64,000 nucleotides of DNA, from the NCBI GenBank assembly GCA_019083985.1, contig JAHRCV010000001.1:1488001-1552000 (forward strand), in the 5' to 3' direction. This document shows positions 52,138 through 60,603 of the stretch, piece after piece. The notes under the pieces are model-generated. The model saw only the letters and a list, made by a program, of their open reading frames with translations, did no database searches and had not been told where the DNA came from. The position numbers and the translations under genes were made by a program. Numbering within the stretch: the stretch's first letter is position 1; each line of letters opens with the position of its first letter. This DNA comes from Rhizobiales bacterium TNE-4. Its GTDB lineage: Bacteria > Pseudomonadota > Alphaproteobacteria > Rhizobiales > Beijerinckiaceae.

Positions 52138-53553
52138 ATGGCGCATGCAACGCATGACGCCAAACCGGCGTCTCAACCCACGCGCGTCGAACGCGCCTTC
52201 AAAGACGCGTTCATCGCTGCATTGGTGATGCTCGGCCTCTCGGTGCCTATCCTCGCGCTGCGCACCGAACAGAATATGAGCAATGAGGTCATCCTCATCC
52301 CGCGCCCATGGCTCGTGGTGATCTGCTGCCTCATCGTCTTCGTCGGACGTCTGCTGCTCGGCCTTTTCGTCTTCAACCGCGCACCCGGCGCCAAGCCGCT
52401 GGTCGAAACACCAACAGCGGTGAAAACGGCATGGGCCAAATTCGCACCCTATGCGGCACAGGTCGGCCTTGGCGCGATCATCGCCTACCCGCTCGTTGCG
52501 CTTTATCTCGGCGGGCCGCAAGGCGCGATCAAATGGATCGACAATTTCGGCATCCAGATCCTGATCTACATCATGCTGGGCTGGGGCCTGAATATCGTCG
52601 TCGGCCTCGCGGGCCTGCTCGATCTCGGTTACGTCGCCTTCTACGCCGTGGGTGCCTATTCCTACGCGCTGATCGCAACCAAAGTCATTCCGGCGACCTA
52701 TCCCGATCTCGGTGTCTGGGCGTTTTGGATCTGCTTGCCGATCTCCGGCATTCTGGCCGCCATGTGGGGCGTCATTCTCGGCTTTCCCGTGCTGCGTCTG
52801 CGCGGCGACTATCTGGCGATCGTCACACTCGCCTTCGGTGAAATCATTCGCCTCGTGCTGATCAACTGGGTCGATTTTTCGGGCGGTTATGCCGGCCTTT
52901 CATCGATCCCCAGACCGAGCTTTTTCGGCATCCCGTTCAACGCGTCCGAAACCGGGTTTGCGGCCCGCTTCGGTCTTGAATTTTCGCCGATCTATCGCAC
53001 CGTCTTTCTCTATTACGTGATCCTTGTGCTCGCCCTCGTCACCGCATTCGTCACGATCCGGTTGCGTCGCCTGCCTGTGGGTCGCGCATGGGAAGCCTTG
53101 CGCGAAGATGAAATCGCGTGCCGCTCGCTCGGCATCAACACCGTCTCGACGAAACTGACTGCGTTTTCGACCGGCGCCCTTTTCGGTGGTTTTGCGGGCG
53201 CATTCTTTGCAGCCCGTCAGGGCTTTATCTCGCCGGAAAGCTTCGTGTTCCTCGAGTCGGCGCAAATCCTTGCGATCGTCGTGCTCGGCGGCATGGGCAG
53301 CTTGTTCGGCGTGGTCGTCGCATCGATTGCGCTTGTCGGTGGTATCGAAATTCTGCGTGAACTAGATTTCCTCAAGGCCATCTTCGGCGCGAGCTTCGAT
53401 CCGACCCAATATCGCATGCTGATCTTCGGTCTCGCGATGGTTCTGATGATGCTTTGGAAACCGCGTGGCCTGATCTCGCATCGCGAGCCGACCGTGTTCC
53501 TGAAGGAGCGTAAATCCATCTCAAGTTCGCTGGTGCAGGAGGGTCACGGCTGA
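52138..53553 (+). CDS. livM: Branched-chain amino acid ABC transporter permease LivM
   Basis: 471-residue permease with an extended N-terminus of about 140 residues that holds two or three extra membrane segments before the conserved core. The core includes LNIVVGLAGLLDLGYVAFYA, LRLRGDYLAIVTLAFGEIIR and the coupling loop GRAWEALREDEIACRSLGIN. The extension is common in alphaproteobacterial LivM. The gene is 3 bp after livH and its last base overlaps the livG start. Confidence 0.95.
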   Translation: MAHATHDAKPASQPTRVERAFKDAFIAALVMLGLSVPILALRTEQNMSNEVILIPRPWLVVICCLIVFVGRLLLGLFVFNRAPGAKPLVETPTAVKTAWAKFAPYAAQVGLGAIIAYPLVALYLGGPQGAIKWIDNFGIQILIYIMLGWGLNIVVGLAGLLDLGYVAFYAVGAYSYALIATKVIPATYPDLGVWAFWICLPISGILAAMWGVILGFPVLRLRGDYLAIVTLAFGEIIRLVLINWVDFSGGYAGLSSIPRPSFFGIPFNASETGFAARFGLEFSPIYRTVFLYYVILVLALVTAFVTIRLRRLPVGRAWEALREDEIACRSLGINTVSTKLTAFSTGALFGGFAGAFFAARQGFISPESFVFLESAQILAIVVLGGMGSLFGVVVASIALVGGIEILRELDFLKAIFGASFDPTQYRMLIFGLAMVLMMLWKPRGLISHREPTVFLKERKSISSSLVQEGHG

Positions 53554-54416
53554 TGAGCACGCCCCTTCTCAAAGTCGATCACCTGACGATGCGCTTTGGC
53601 GGCCTCACCGCCGTCGGCGACCTCAGCTTCGAAGCGCAAGCGGGACAGATCACCGCCTTGATCGGCCCGAACGGCGCCGGCAAGACAACTGTGTTCAACT
53701 GCATCACCGGCTTCTACAAGCCGACCGAAGGCATGATCACGTTGACCCAGCCCGACGGCAAGAAATTGCTGCTCGAGCGTCTGCCAGGTCATGATATCAA
53801 TTGGAAAGGTCGCGTCGCCCGCACCTTCCAGAACATTCGCCTCTTCGGCGGCATGACACTGCTCGAAAATCTGCTCGTTGCGCAGCACAACGTGCTGATG
53901 AACGCGTCCGGCTTGTCGATCCTCGGCATTTTCGGTGCGCCGAGCTATAAGCGCGCTGAAAAAGAGGCGATCGAGCTCGCCGAATATTGGCTCGAGAAAA
54001 CTGGCCTCATTGCACGCGCCGACGATGCCGCTGCCGATCTGCCCTATGGCGATCAGCGCCGTCTCGAAATTGCACGCGCCATGTGCACCAAGCCTCTGCT
54101 GCTCTGCCTCGATGAGCCAGCGGCGGGTCTCAACCCGCGTGAATCATTGTTGCTGAACGATCTTCTGATCTCGATCTGTCGCGACCACAACACGTCGATC
54201 CTCTTGATCGAACATGACATGTCGGTGGTGATGCAGATTTCCGATCACGTCGTGGTGCTCGATTATGGCCGCAAGATCGCCGATGGCCCGCCCGAAGCGG
54301 TCAAGAACGATCCCAAAGTGATCGCCGCCTATCTCGGCGTCGAAGACGACGAAGTGGAAAAGACCGAAGCGGAAATTGCCGCGATTGCGGCGCAAGCGAA
54401 AGGAGACGCGCGATGA
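53553..54416 (+). CDS. livG: Branched-chain amino acid ABC transporter ATPase LivG
   Basis: 287-residue ATPase. Walker A is [20 protein letters not shown], the signature is the Liv-type [15 protein letters not shown], and Walker B is [14 protein letters not shown]. The C-terminal 20 residues are a charged tail ([20 protein letters not shown]). An insertion near residues 110-135 ([20 protein letters not shown]) is typical of LivG. It overlaps livF by 4 bp. Confidence 0.96.
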   Translation: MSTPLLKVDHLTMRFGGLTAVGDLSFEAQAGQITALIGPNGAGKTTVFNCITGFYKPTEGMITLTQPDGKKLLLERLPGHDINWKGRVARTFQNIRLFGGMTLLENLLVAQHNVLMNASGLSILGIFGAPSYKRAEKEAIELAEYWLEKTGLIARADDAAADLPYGDQRRLEIARAMCTKPLLLCLDEPAAGLNPRESLLLNDLLISICRDHNTSILLIEHDMSVVMQISDHVVVLDYGRKIADGPPEAVKNDPKVIAAYLGVEDDEVEKTEAEIAAIAAQAKGDAR

Positions 54417-55135
54417 GCAACGCTCTCCTCTCTGTGCGCGGGGTCAAGACCTATTACGGCAACATCATTGCGCTGAAGGGCGTCGATCTCGACGTCAATC
54501 AGGGTGAGATCGTCACCATCATTGGCGCCAATGGTGCCGGCAAATCGACGCTGATGATGACGATTTTCGGCAAGCCGCAGGCGCGTGAAGGCCAGATCGT
54601 CTTTAATGGCCATGACATCACGCGCATGCCGACGCATGAGATTGCGCGGCTTAGGATTGCGCAATCGCCCGAAGGCCGTCGCATCTTCCCGCGCATGACC
54701 GTGTTCGAGAATTTGCAGATGGGTGCGGCCATCACCGGCCTCAAACATTTCGATGAGGATCTCGCCAAGGTCTACGCGATCTTCCCGCGTCTCAAAGAAC
54801 GTGCCGAACAGCGTGGCGGCACATTATCGGGTGGCGAACAACAAATGTTGGCCATCGCGCGCGCATTGATGGCGCGGCCGAAATTGCTGTTGCTGGACGA
54901 GCCTTCGCTTGGTCTTGCGCCGCTGATCGTCAAACAGATCTTCGACTCGATCCGTGATTTGAACCGCACCGAAGGCCTCACGGTTTTCCTTGTCGAGCAG
55001 AACGCCAACCACGCGCTCAAGCTCGCCCATCGCGGTTATGTCATGGTCAATGGCGTGATTACGATGAGTGGCACGGGGGCAGAGCTGCTTGCCAATCCGC
55101 AAGTGCGCGCCGCCTATCTCGAAGGCGGGCATTGA
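54413..55135 (+). CDS. livF: Branched-chain amino acid ABC transporter ATPase LivF
   Basis: 240-residue second ATPase. Walker A is IIGANGAGKSTLMMTIFG, the signature is TLSGGEQQMLAIARALM, and Walker B is LLLLDEPSLGLAP, followed by VEQNANHALKLAHRGYVM. It pairs with LivG to drive the LivHM permease. The small DUF6867-type gene follows after 10 bp. Confidence 0.96.
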   Translation: MSNALLSVRGVKTYYGNIIALKGVDLDVNQGEIVTIIGANGAGKSTLMMTIFGKPQAREGQIVFNGHDITRMPTHEIARLRIAQSPEGRRIFPRMTVFENLQMGAAITGLKHFDEDLAKVYAIFPRLKERAEQRGGTLSGGEQQMLAIARALMARPKLLLLDEPSLGLAPLIVKQIFDSIRDLNRTEGLTVFLVEQNANHALKLAHRGYVMVNGVITMSGTGAELLANPQVRAAYLEGGH

Positions 55136-55145
55136 GGGTCAAACC

Positions 55146-55496
55146 ATGCAAGGCATTCTCTACGAAGAACACTCGGCCTGGTTGTTCCTTTTGGTCACTC
55201 TGATCATGGGTGGCGCTGCGGCATGGGCCTCGGGCCGCGCCATCGCGCTGACATGGCGGCCATTCTGGCAGCTTTTTCCCACGCTCGCGGCGGTCGGTTT
55301 CGCCGTGCGGTTCATCCACTTCTCATGCTTTGGCGGCACGCTGTTGACGTTGCACTTTTACCTCGTCGACACCGCCATTGTGACGGTCATTGGCCTTCTG
55401 GGCTGGCGCTATACGCGCACAACCCAGATGACCACCCAATATGCCTGGTTGTATGAACGATCCGGGCCACTGACATGGCGTTCCCGCGCGTCCTAA
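55146..55496 (+). CDS. Small membrane protein of the DUF6867 type inside the liv operon
   Basis: 116-residue protein with about three membrane segments (HSAWLFLLVTLIMGGAAAWA, FWQLFPTLAAVGFAVRFI, LVDTAIVTVIGLLGWRYT). I recognise it as the DUF6867-like protein that accompanies many alphaproteobacterial livF-livK junctions. Function is unknown. It could modulate the transporter or anchor a partner. The start at 55146 is 10 bp after the livF stop. Confidence 0.75.
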   Translation: MQGILYEEHSAWLFLLVTLIMGGAAAWASGRAIALTWRPFWQLFPTLAAVGFAVRFIHFSCFGGTLLTLHFYLVDTAIVTVIGLLGWRYTRTTQMTTQYAWLYERSGPLTWRSRAS

Positions 55497-55634
55497 CGGC
55501 ACCCGGAAACGCTACCGAAACCGGGTGACACCCGTGCAAAAAGGCGCAATGATCTGCGCCATGACGGGTCCACCCGCTCATTGGAAAGTCGGCCGTTTAG
55601 ACCGATGATCCGCACTGCAACAGGGGAGCTATCA

Positions 55635-56750
55635 ATGAAGAAATTATTGTTGGCCGGCATTGCGCTCGGCGCCACGTTGGCGATGGCCGGCGTTGCGTCC
55701 GCGCAGATCAAGCTCGGCGTTGCCGGGCCGCTGACCGGCCCGAACGCTGCGTTCGGCGCGCAGCTGAAGAATGGCGTTGAGCAGGCCGTTGAGGACATCA
55801 ACGCTGCTGGCGGCATTCTCGGCCAGAAGATCCAAGTGTTCATGGGCGACGACGTGTCGGATCCGAAGCAGGGGGTTTCGGTTGCGAACAAGTTCGTCGG
55901 TGACGGCGTGAAGTTCGTCGTCGGTCACTTCAACTCGGGCGTCACGATCCCGGCGTCGGAAGTGTACCAGGAAAACGGCATGCTCGTGATCACGCCTTCG
56001 GCGACGAACCCGAAGCTGACCGAGCGCAACATGTGGAACGTGTTCCGCACCTGCGGCCGTGACGACCAGCAGGGCGCTGTGGCTGCCGACTACCTTGCCA
56101 AGAACTTCCAGGGCAAGAAGGTCGCCGTCGTGCACGACAAGACCACTTATGGTCAGGGCCTCGCCGACGAAACCAAGAAGGCGATGAACGCCAAGGGCAT
56201 CAAGGAAGTGCTCTATGAAGGCGTGAACACCGGCGAGAAGGATTTCTCGGCGCTCGTCTCGAAGATCAAGGCTGCTGGTGCTGACGTCGTCTATTGGGGC
56301 GGCCTGCACACGGAAGGTGGTCTCATTGTTCGCCAGATGCGCGATCAGGGCGTGAAGGCGCCGCTGATGTCGGGCGATGGCATCACGTCCGATGAATTCG
56401 CCACGATTGGCGGCCCGGGCGTCGAAGGCACGCTGATGACCTTCCCGCCGGACCCGCGTAACCGTCCGGAAGCGAAGGCCGTTGTCGCCAAGTTCGAAGC
56501 CAAGAAGTTCAACCCGGAAGCTTACACGCTGTATTCGTATGCAGCGGTGCAGGTGATCCAGCAGGCTGCGGTGAAGGCGAACACGCTCGACCCGAAGAAG
56601 GTTGCTGAAACGATCAAGTCGGGCATGGTCTTCAAGACCGTGATTGGCGACCTCTCTTATGACAAGAAGGGCGACATCACCCGTCCGGACTACACCATGT
56701 ATGTCTGGAAGAAGCAGGGCGACAAGATCACCTATGTCGAAATGAACTAA
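55635..56750 (+). CDS. livK: Branched-chain amino acid ABC transporter substrate-binding protein
   Basis: 371-residue periplasmic binding protein. The signal peptide is MKKLLLAGIALGATLAMAGV, cleaved after ASA. The mature part begins QIKLGVAGPLTGPNAAFGA and has VVGHFNSGVTIPASEVYQEN, VAVVHDKTTYGQGLADETKK and SKIKAAGADVVYWGGLH. GGGGAG lies about 7 nt before the ATG. The 138 bp gap before it and a strong terminator after it suggest a separately tuned high-level transcript, as is usual for binding proteins. Confidence 0.96.
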   Translation: MKKLLLAGIALGATLAMAGVASAQIKLGVAGPLTGPNAAFGAQLKNGVEQAVEDINAAGGILGQKIQVFMGDDVSDPKQGVSVANKFVGDGVKFVVGHFNSGVTIPASEVYQENGMLVITPSATNPKLTERNMWNVFRTCGRDDQQGAVAADYLAKNFQGKKVAVVHDKTTYGQGLADETKKAMNAKGIKEVLYEGVNTGEKDFSALVSKIKAAGADVVYWGGLHTEGGLIVRQMRDQGVKAPLMSGDGITSDEFATIGGPGVEGTLMTFPPDPRNRPEAKAVVAKFEAKKFNPEAYTLYSYAAVQVIQQAAVKANTLDPKKVAETIKSGMVFKTVIGDLSYDKKGDITRPDYTMYVWKKQGDKITYVEMN

Positions 56751-56772
56751 TCGTTCATTTCACGTGAAACGG

Positions 56773-56798
56773 AAAGGGCGCCGCAAGGCGCCCTTTTT
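56773..56798 (+). terminator. Rho-independent terminator after livK
   Basis: Perfect 10 bp stem, AAAGGGCGCC (56773-56782) with GGCGCCCTTT (56787-56796), closed by a stable GCAA tetraloop and followed by T through 56798. It sits 23 bp after the livK stop and ends the liv operon. Confidence 0.92.
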
Positions 56799-56825
56799 GT
56801 TTGCGCACGGGATGATGACCATTCT

Positions 56826-56943
56826 CCTCATGGTGAGGAGCGGCGCAAGCCGCGTCTCAAACCACGAGGGAAACCAGTGGGCAATTAATCTATGCCCTCG
56901 TCCTTCGAGACGCGATGCTGCGCATCGCTCCTCACGATGAGGG
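56826..56943. repeat. REP-like inverted pair 1
   Basis: Left unit 56826-56870 begins CCTCATGGTGAGGAGC, has the hairpin core GCGGCGCAAGCCGC, then GTCTCAAACCACGAGGG. Right unit 56895-56943 is its inverse: CCCTCGTCCTTCGAGACGC, a different hairpin core (GATGCTGCGCATC), then GCTCCTCACGATGAGGG. The arms are conserved while the hairpin core differs but keeps its pairing, the pattern of a structured mobile palindrome. The 429 bp between livK and ccdA hold the livK terminator, this pair and pair 2 and no gene. Confidence 0.85.
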
Positions 56944-57020
56944 TCAATGGCGCTTGCGTCAGCCCACGAAAGATAGGCTGATAGCCACCGCGCAGCGGTT
57001 GATCTCTAAAAGCACAACTC

Positions 57021-57139
57021 CCCTCATGGTGAGGAGCGGCGCAAGCCGCGTCTCGAACCACGAGGGAAATCATTGGGCACTTAATCTATGCCCTCGTCCT
57101 TCGAGACGCAGTGCTGCGCATCGCTCCTCAGGATGAGGG
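57021..57139. repeat. REP-like inverted pair 2
   Basis: Left unit 57021-57066 is nearly identical to the left unit of pair 1. Right unit 57091-57139 differs from the pair 1 right unit by a few bases (GCAGTGCTGCGCATC core, CTCAGGATGAGGG end). The roughly 25 bp spacers between units are also similar in the two pairs (both contain TTAATCTATG), so pairs 1 and 2 arose by duplication of the whole pair. It ends 41 bp from the ccdA stop. Confidence 0.85.
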
Positions 57140-57179
57140 TCAAGCGCGATCACATGCCTCGCGAAAATCTGCGCAATGC

Positions 57180-57908
57180 TTACCCAAATTTCGACAGCGC
57201 CGGGAATGTCTCAAGCAGCCAGAAGGACAGGCTGGTAAATCCTCCGGTGATGAAACCGATCCCCGTCAACACCAATAACGCGCCCATCGCTTTTTCGACA
57301 TAGATGAGCTTTGAGCGGAAGCGTTTCATCAAAGCGGTGAACGGCTCGAGCGCGAAAGCAGCGAGCAGAAACGGAATGCCGAGCCCCATCGAGTAAAAGG
57401 CCAAAAGCGTCGCACCACGCAGCGCCGTTTCTTCCGAACCGGCGAGGGCCAAGATCGACGCAAGGATCGGCCCGATGCACGGCGTCCAACCGAACGCAAA
57501 GGCGAGCCCCATGACATAAGCGCCCCAGAGCCCGACAGGCTTTTCAACATGCAGCCGTTTTTCGCGATAGAGAAAAGCGAACCGGAACAGGCCGAGGAAA
57601 TGCGCGCCCATCAGCAGAATGGCAACGCCCGCCAATTTCGACAGGATATCAAGATGCGCCCGCAGCAAGAGCCCCAATGTTGAGGCGGTCGCGCCAAGCG
57701 CAACAAACACGGTCGAAAAGCCGAGAACGAAAATCGCTGCTGCCAAGATGATATCGCGGCGGGCGCGGCGCGCACCTGATGCGGCAAAATCCTCGACGCT
57801 CTGCCCGGCGATATAGGTGAGGTAAGGCGGCACCAAAGGCAGCACACAGGGGCTCAGGAAAGAGAGCACACCCGCAAAGACGGCAGTGGCAGTCGAAACA
57901 TCGGTCAT
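57180..57908 (-). CDS. ccdA: Cytochrome c biogenesis/thiol transporter CcdA
   Basis: 242-residue membrane protein with about six helices that carries reducing power from cytoplasmic thioredoxin to the periplasm. The redox cysteines are in FLSPCVLPLVPPYL and FGWTPCIGPIL. I use the ATG at 57908, which opens directly on the first helix (TDVSTATAVFAGVLSFLSP). No cytochrome c assembly genes are adjacent. The gene is bracketed by REP-like pairs on both sides. Confidence 0.94.
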   Translation of the reverse strand: MTDVSTATAVFAGVLSFLSPCVLPLVPPYLTYIAGQSVEDFAASGARRARRDIILAAAIFVLGFSTVFVALGATASTLGLLLRAHLDILSKLAGVAILLMGAHFLGLFRFAFLYREKRLHVEKPVGLWGAYVMGLAFAFGWTPCIGPILASILALAGSEETALRGATLLAFYSMGLGIPFLLAAFALEPFTALMKRFRSKLIYVEKAMGALLVLTGIGFITGGFTSLSFWLLETFPALSKFG

Positions 57909-57952
57909 GGCGCGGGTTGTAGCGCATGAAACGGCTAAACTGAACCAAAAAG

Positions 57953-58067
57953 CCCTCATGGTGAGGAGGAACGCAAAGCGTTCCGTCTCGAACCACGAGC
58001 GCTTGGATCCATGCTCAATCCCCTCGTCCTTCGAGACGCGATGCGACGCATCGCCCTCAGGATGAGG
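57953..58067. repeat. REP-like inverted pair 3
   Basis: Left unit 57953-57999 has the conserved arms CCCTCATGGTGAGGAG and CGTCTCGAACCACGAG but a changed core (GAACGCAAAGCGTTC) that still pairs. Right unit 58021-58067 reads CCCTCGTCCTTCGAGACGC, core GATGCGACGCATC, then GCCCTCAGGATGAGGG. The spacer differs from that of pairs 1 and 2. It lies 45 bp upstream of the ccdA start and 60 bp before the peptidase start, so it occupies a divergent promoter region. Confidence 0.85.
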
Positions 58068-58126
58068 GGATTTCACCTGCCCGGCCGCTCTGGACTCTCG
58101 CCCGGGCGCGCTTCACTCTCCCGTCC

Positions 58127-59119
58127 ATGCAGAACTCCATTCTCGATGTCGCCGGGCTCAAGGTCGGCTCGGCGGAAGACCCGCAGATCGCGACCGGCGT
58201 CACCGCCCTTCTCTTCGATGAACCCGCCATTGCCGCCGTCTCCACGCTCGGCGGCGCACCGGGCACGCGCGATACAACCCTGCTCGACCTTGAAATGACG
58301 GTGGCTCATGTCGACGCCCTTGTCCTGTCAGGCGGGTCAGCCTTTGGGCTTGATGCAGCCGGCGGCGTGCAGGCCGTGCTCCGTGAGCAGGGCCGCGGTT
58401 TCCGCATTGGCGATGTCACCGTTCCAATCGTGCCGCAGGTGATCCTCTTCGACCTCCTGAATGGGGGCGACAAGCAATGGGGCCGCACACCGCCCTTCTT
58501 CCGCCTCGGCATGGAAGCGGCCGACCGGGCGGGCGAGCCGCTCCGCCTCGGCTCAGCGGGCGCCGGTTACGGTGCCACTGTGGCAGGCCTCAAGGGCGGG
58601 CTCGGCACGGCCTCCACCAAGACTGCGTCAGGCCATTGGGTCGCCGCTCTCGTGGCTGTGAACGCCGTTGGCTCGCCGCTCATTGGCGATGGTCCACATT
58701 TTTGGGCCGCGCCCTATGAGCAAGCGCACGAATTTGGCGGGCTCGGCTGGCCACAGACCATTCCACCCACAGCGCTCACGCCCCGTCTCAAAGGCGCAGC
58801 GAGCGAAGCGGCCAACACAACCATCGGCATCATTGCGACCGATGCCACGCTCGACCCACAGCAAGCCAAGCGTGTCGCACTCGCCGCGCATGATGGTTAC
58901 GCCCGCGCTTTGCGTCCGGCTCACACCCCGCTCGATGGCGACACGATCTTCTGCGCCGCAACAGGACGCCAATCCGGCTCCGTTGATGTCGCGACGCTGA
59001 CACAGCTCGCACTAACCGCGGCCGATGTGATGGCGCGTGCGGTTGCCCGCGGCGTTTACGAAGCCACCGCGCTCCCCTTCCCCGGCGCACTCCCAGCCTG
59101 GCGCGACAGGTTTCGGTAA
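58127..59119 (+). CDS. P1 family (DmpA/NylC-like) N-terminal nucleophile peptidase
   Basis: 330-residue member of the P1/S58 family, self-cleaving amidases that include DmpA aminopeptidase and the nylon-oligomer hydrolase NylC. The family entry LDVAGLKVGSAED and GGAPGTRDTTLLD are present, as are LVLSGGSAFGLDAAGG and VAALVAVNAVGSP. The predicted autocleavage site is N230-T231 in EAANTTIGIIATD, giving a Thr nucleophile as in NylC rather than the Ser of DmpA. Natural substrates are probably small peptides or amides. No signal peptide is seen. Confidence 0.88.
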   Translation: MQNSILDVAGLKVGSAEDPQIATGVTALLFDEPAIAAVSTLGGAPGTRDTTLLDLEMTVAHVDALVLSGGSAFGLDAAGGVQAVLREQGRGFRIGDVTVPIVPQVILFDLLNGGDKQWGRTPPFFRLGMEAADRAGEPLRLGSAGAGYGATVAGLKGGLGTASTKTASGHWVAALVAVNAVGSPLIGDGPHFWAAPYEQAHEFGGLGWPQTIPPTALTPRLKGAASEAANTTIGIIATDATLDPQQAKRVALAAHDGYARALRPAHTPLDGDTIFCAATGRQSGSVDVATLTQLALTAADVMARAVARGVYEATALPFPGALPAWRDRFR

Positions 59120-59176
59120 ACACACATCACGTCTTTGTGAGGCGCTAACGGCGCGCAACAACCTGCGTTCGAGGAC

Positions 59177-59212
59177 GGCGCGTTCCGCGCCTCCGCCAGG
59201 GCGCTTTGCGCC
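59177..59212. repeat. Pair of short GC hairpins in the 108 bp gap before the second DadA-like gene
   Basis: GGCGCG-TTC-CGCGCC (59177-59191) and GGCGC-TTT-GCGCC (59200-59212), flanked by GTTCGAGGAC and CTCGCGATGACGC. This may be a second, different dispersed palindrome family or a bidirectional transcription stop between two convergent genes. No other copy is seen in the window. Confidence 0.4.
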
Positions 59213-59227
59213 TCGCGATGACGCTTT

Positions 59228-60466
59228 TTAAAACCGCGTCACCGCATAAGGCTTCGGATCGGCGAAGGGTTTTTCGCCTGTCATCATTTCCGCGAGAAGA
59301 CGACCGCCGACGGCCGCATGGGTCAGCCCGTGATGCGCGTGGCCGAAATTGAACCACAGGCCTTTATGGCGCGGCGCAGGCCCAATGATGGGCAACATGT
59401 CCGGCGTGCAAGGCCGCGAACCCATCCATGGCTTCTCGTCGAGCCGTTCAGCGAGCGGAAACATTTTCTTCGCATGCGGTTCAGTGCGCGACAGCGGTAC
59501 ATCGGTAGGCGGCGCATCGCGCATGGCGAATTCAGCACCGGTCGTCAACCGCACGCCCTTGTCCATCGGCGCCAGCACATAGCCATTGTCCGTATCGAGC
59601 AGCGTGTGGTGCAACACGGCGTGTCCCGCCGGCTTGTAATGCATGTGATAACCGCGCTTCACCGCCATGGGTAACGGATAGCCGAACGCTTCTGCGAGAT
59701 CTTGTCCCCAAGGCCCGAGCGCGATCACGACATCGCGCGCTGTGACGGGGCCTTTTTCGGTCTGCACAGTCCAGCCTTCGGGCCCTTCGCTCAGCGTGCG
59801 TGCGTCGCCATGCAAGAAGACGCCGCCTTTACGCGTGAAAAGATCCACATAGGCTTGTGAAAGCGCGCCGGGATCAGAGATGTTCGCCGGATCCCTGTAA
59901 TGAATGCCGCCAATGAAGCGCTCTTTGAGATCGGGTTCGCGGGCCGCCAACGCATCGGCATCCAGTAATTCGAATGTCAGCCCGTGCGCGCGCAATTCGT
60001 CGACATCGTTGATGGCCTGACGGAACTTGTCTTCGTTGCGGAAGAGCTTGATCCAGCCGAGCCGCTTCAAAAGATTATGCGCGCCTGCTTCCTTGATCAG
60101 TTTCTCATGCTCGCTCAGCGAATTCTCGATCAGCGGCAGCGCACCATCGCGCGCAATGGCATGGCGTGACGGCGCTGAATGCCACCAATAGCGCGCGAGG
60201 AAATTGGCGACACGCGGCAGGGCATTGAGATGGTAATAGGCTTCCGGCGTGCCGTTCAGCGCATAGCGCAAGAGGTCGCCCACCGCGCGCGGAAACGCGT
60301 AGGGATAGATCGAGGCGCGCTCGATGATCCCGGCATTGCCGAAGCTCGTTTCCCGTCCCGGTTCGCCCCGGTCGATGAGGGTGACAGAGCGCCCTTTGGC
60401 CTGCAGGTTCAGTGCGGCACCGAGGCCAATGATCCCGGCCCCCAAAACGATGACATCGGTCTTCAT
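59228..60466 (-). CDS. DadA-like FAD-dependent D-amino acid dehydrogenase
   Basis: 412-residue FAD oxidoreductase, paralogous to the oxidase at 48660. The FAD loop is VLGAGIIGLGAALNLQAKGR, then GRETSFGNAGIIERASIYPY. The C-terminal contact is LPIIGPAPRHKGLWFNFGHA. Sequence order and the SFGNAG motif match D-amino acid dehydrogenases (DadA) that deaminate D-amino acids and pass electrons to the respiratory chain. No alanine racemase is adjacent. It ends in DPKPYAVTRF, like the paralogue's DLKPYAPNRF. Confidence 0.9.
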   Translation of the reverse strand: MKTDVIVLGAGIIGLGAALNLQAKGRSVTLIDRGEPGRETSFGNAGIIERASIYPYAFPRAVGDLLRYALNGTPEAYYHLNALPRVANFLARYWWHSAPSRHAIARDGALPLIENSLSEHEKLIKEAGAHNLLKRLGWIKLFRNEDKFRQAINDVDELRAHGLTFELLDADALAAREPDLKERFIGGIHYRDPANISDPGALSQAYVDLFTRKGGVFLHGDARTLSEGPEGWTVQTEKGPVTARDVVIALGPWGQDLAEAFGYPLPMAVKRGYHMHYKPAGHAVLHHTLLDTDNGYVLAPMDKGVRLTTGAEFAMRDAPPTDVPLSRTEPHAKKMFPLAERLDEKPWMGSRPCTPDMLPIIGPAPRHKGLWFNFGHAHHGLTHAAVGGRLLAEMMTGEKPFADPKPYAVTRF

Positions 60467-60603
60467 GCGGTATTCCCAACTCGTCAGGAGAGTTTAGGGC
60501 TTTGTTCGGGCTCTGGCGAGGGCGGTAAAACACGGGGACGACGGGTTTCCCCGCGTTGTTCCCCCTCCCTGCCTGTGCTACCCGGGCGGCAGGAGTTCCC
60601 GCC

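Noticed and set aside
56826-58067. Regular-looking repeats considered as a CRISPR array
   Set aside because: Units alternate in orientation, are imperfect, have variable hairpin cores and similar rather than unique spacers, and no cas gene is near. This is a REP-like palindrome family.
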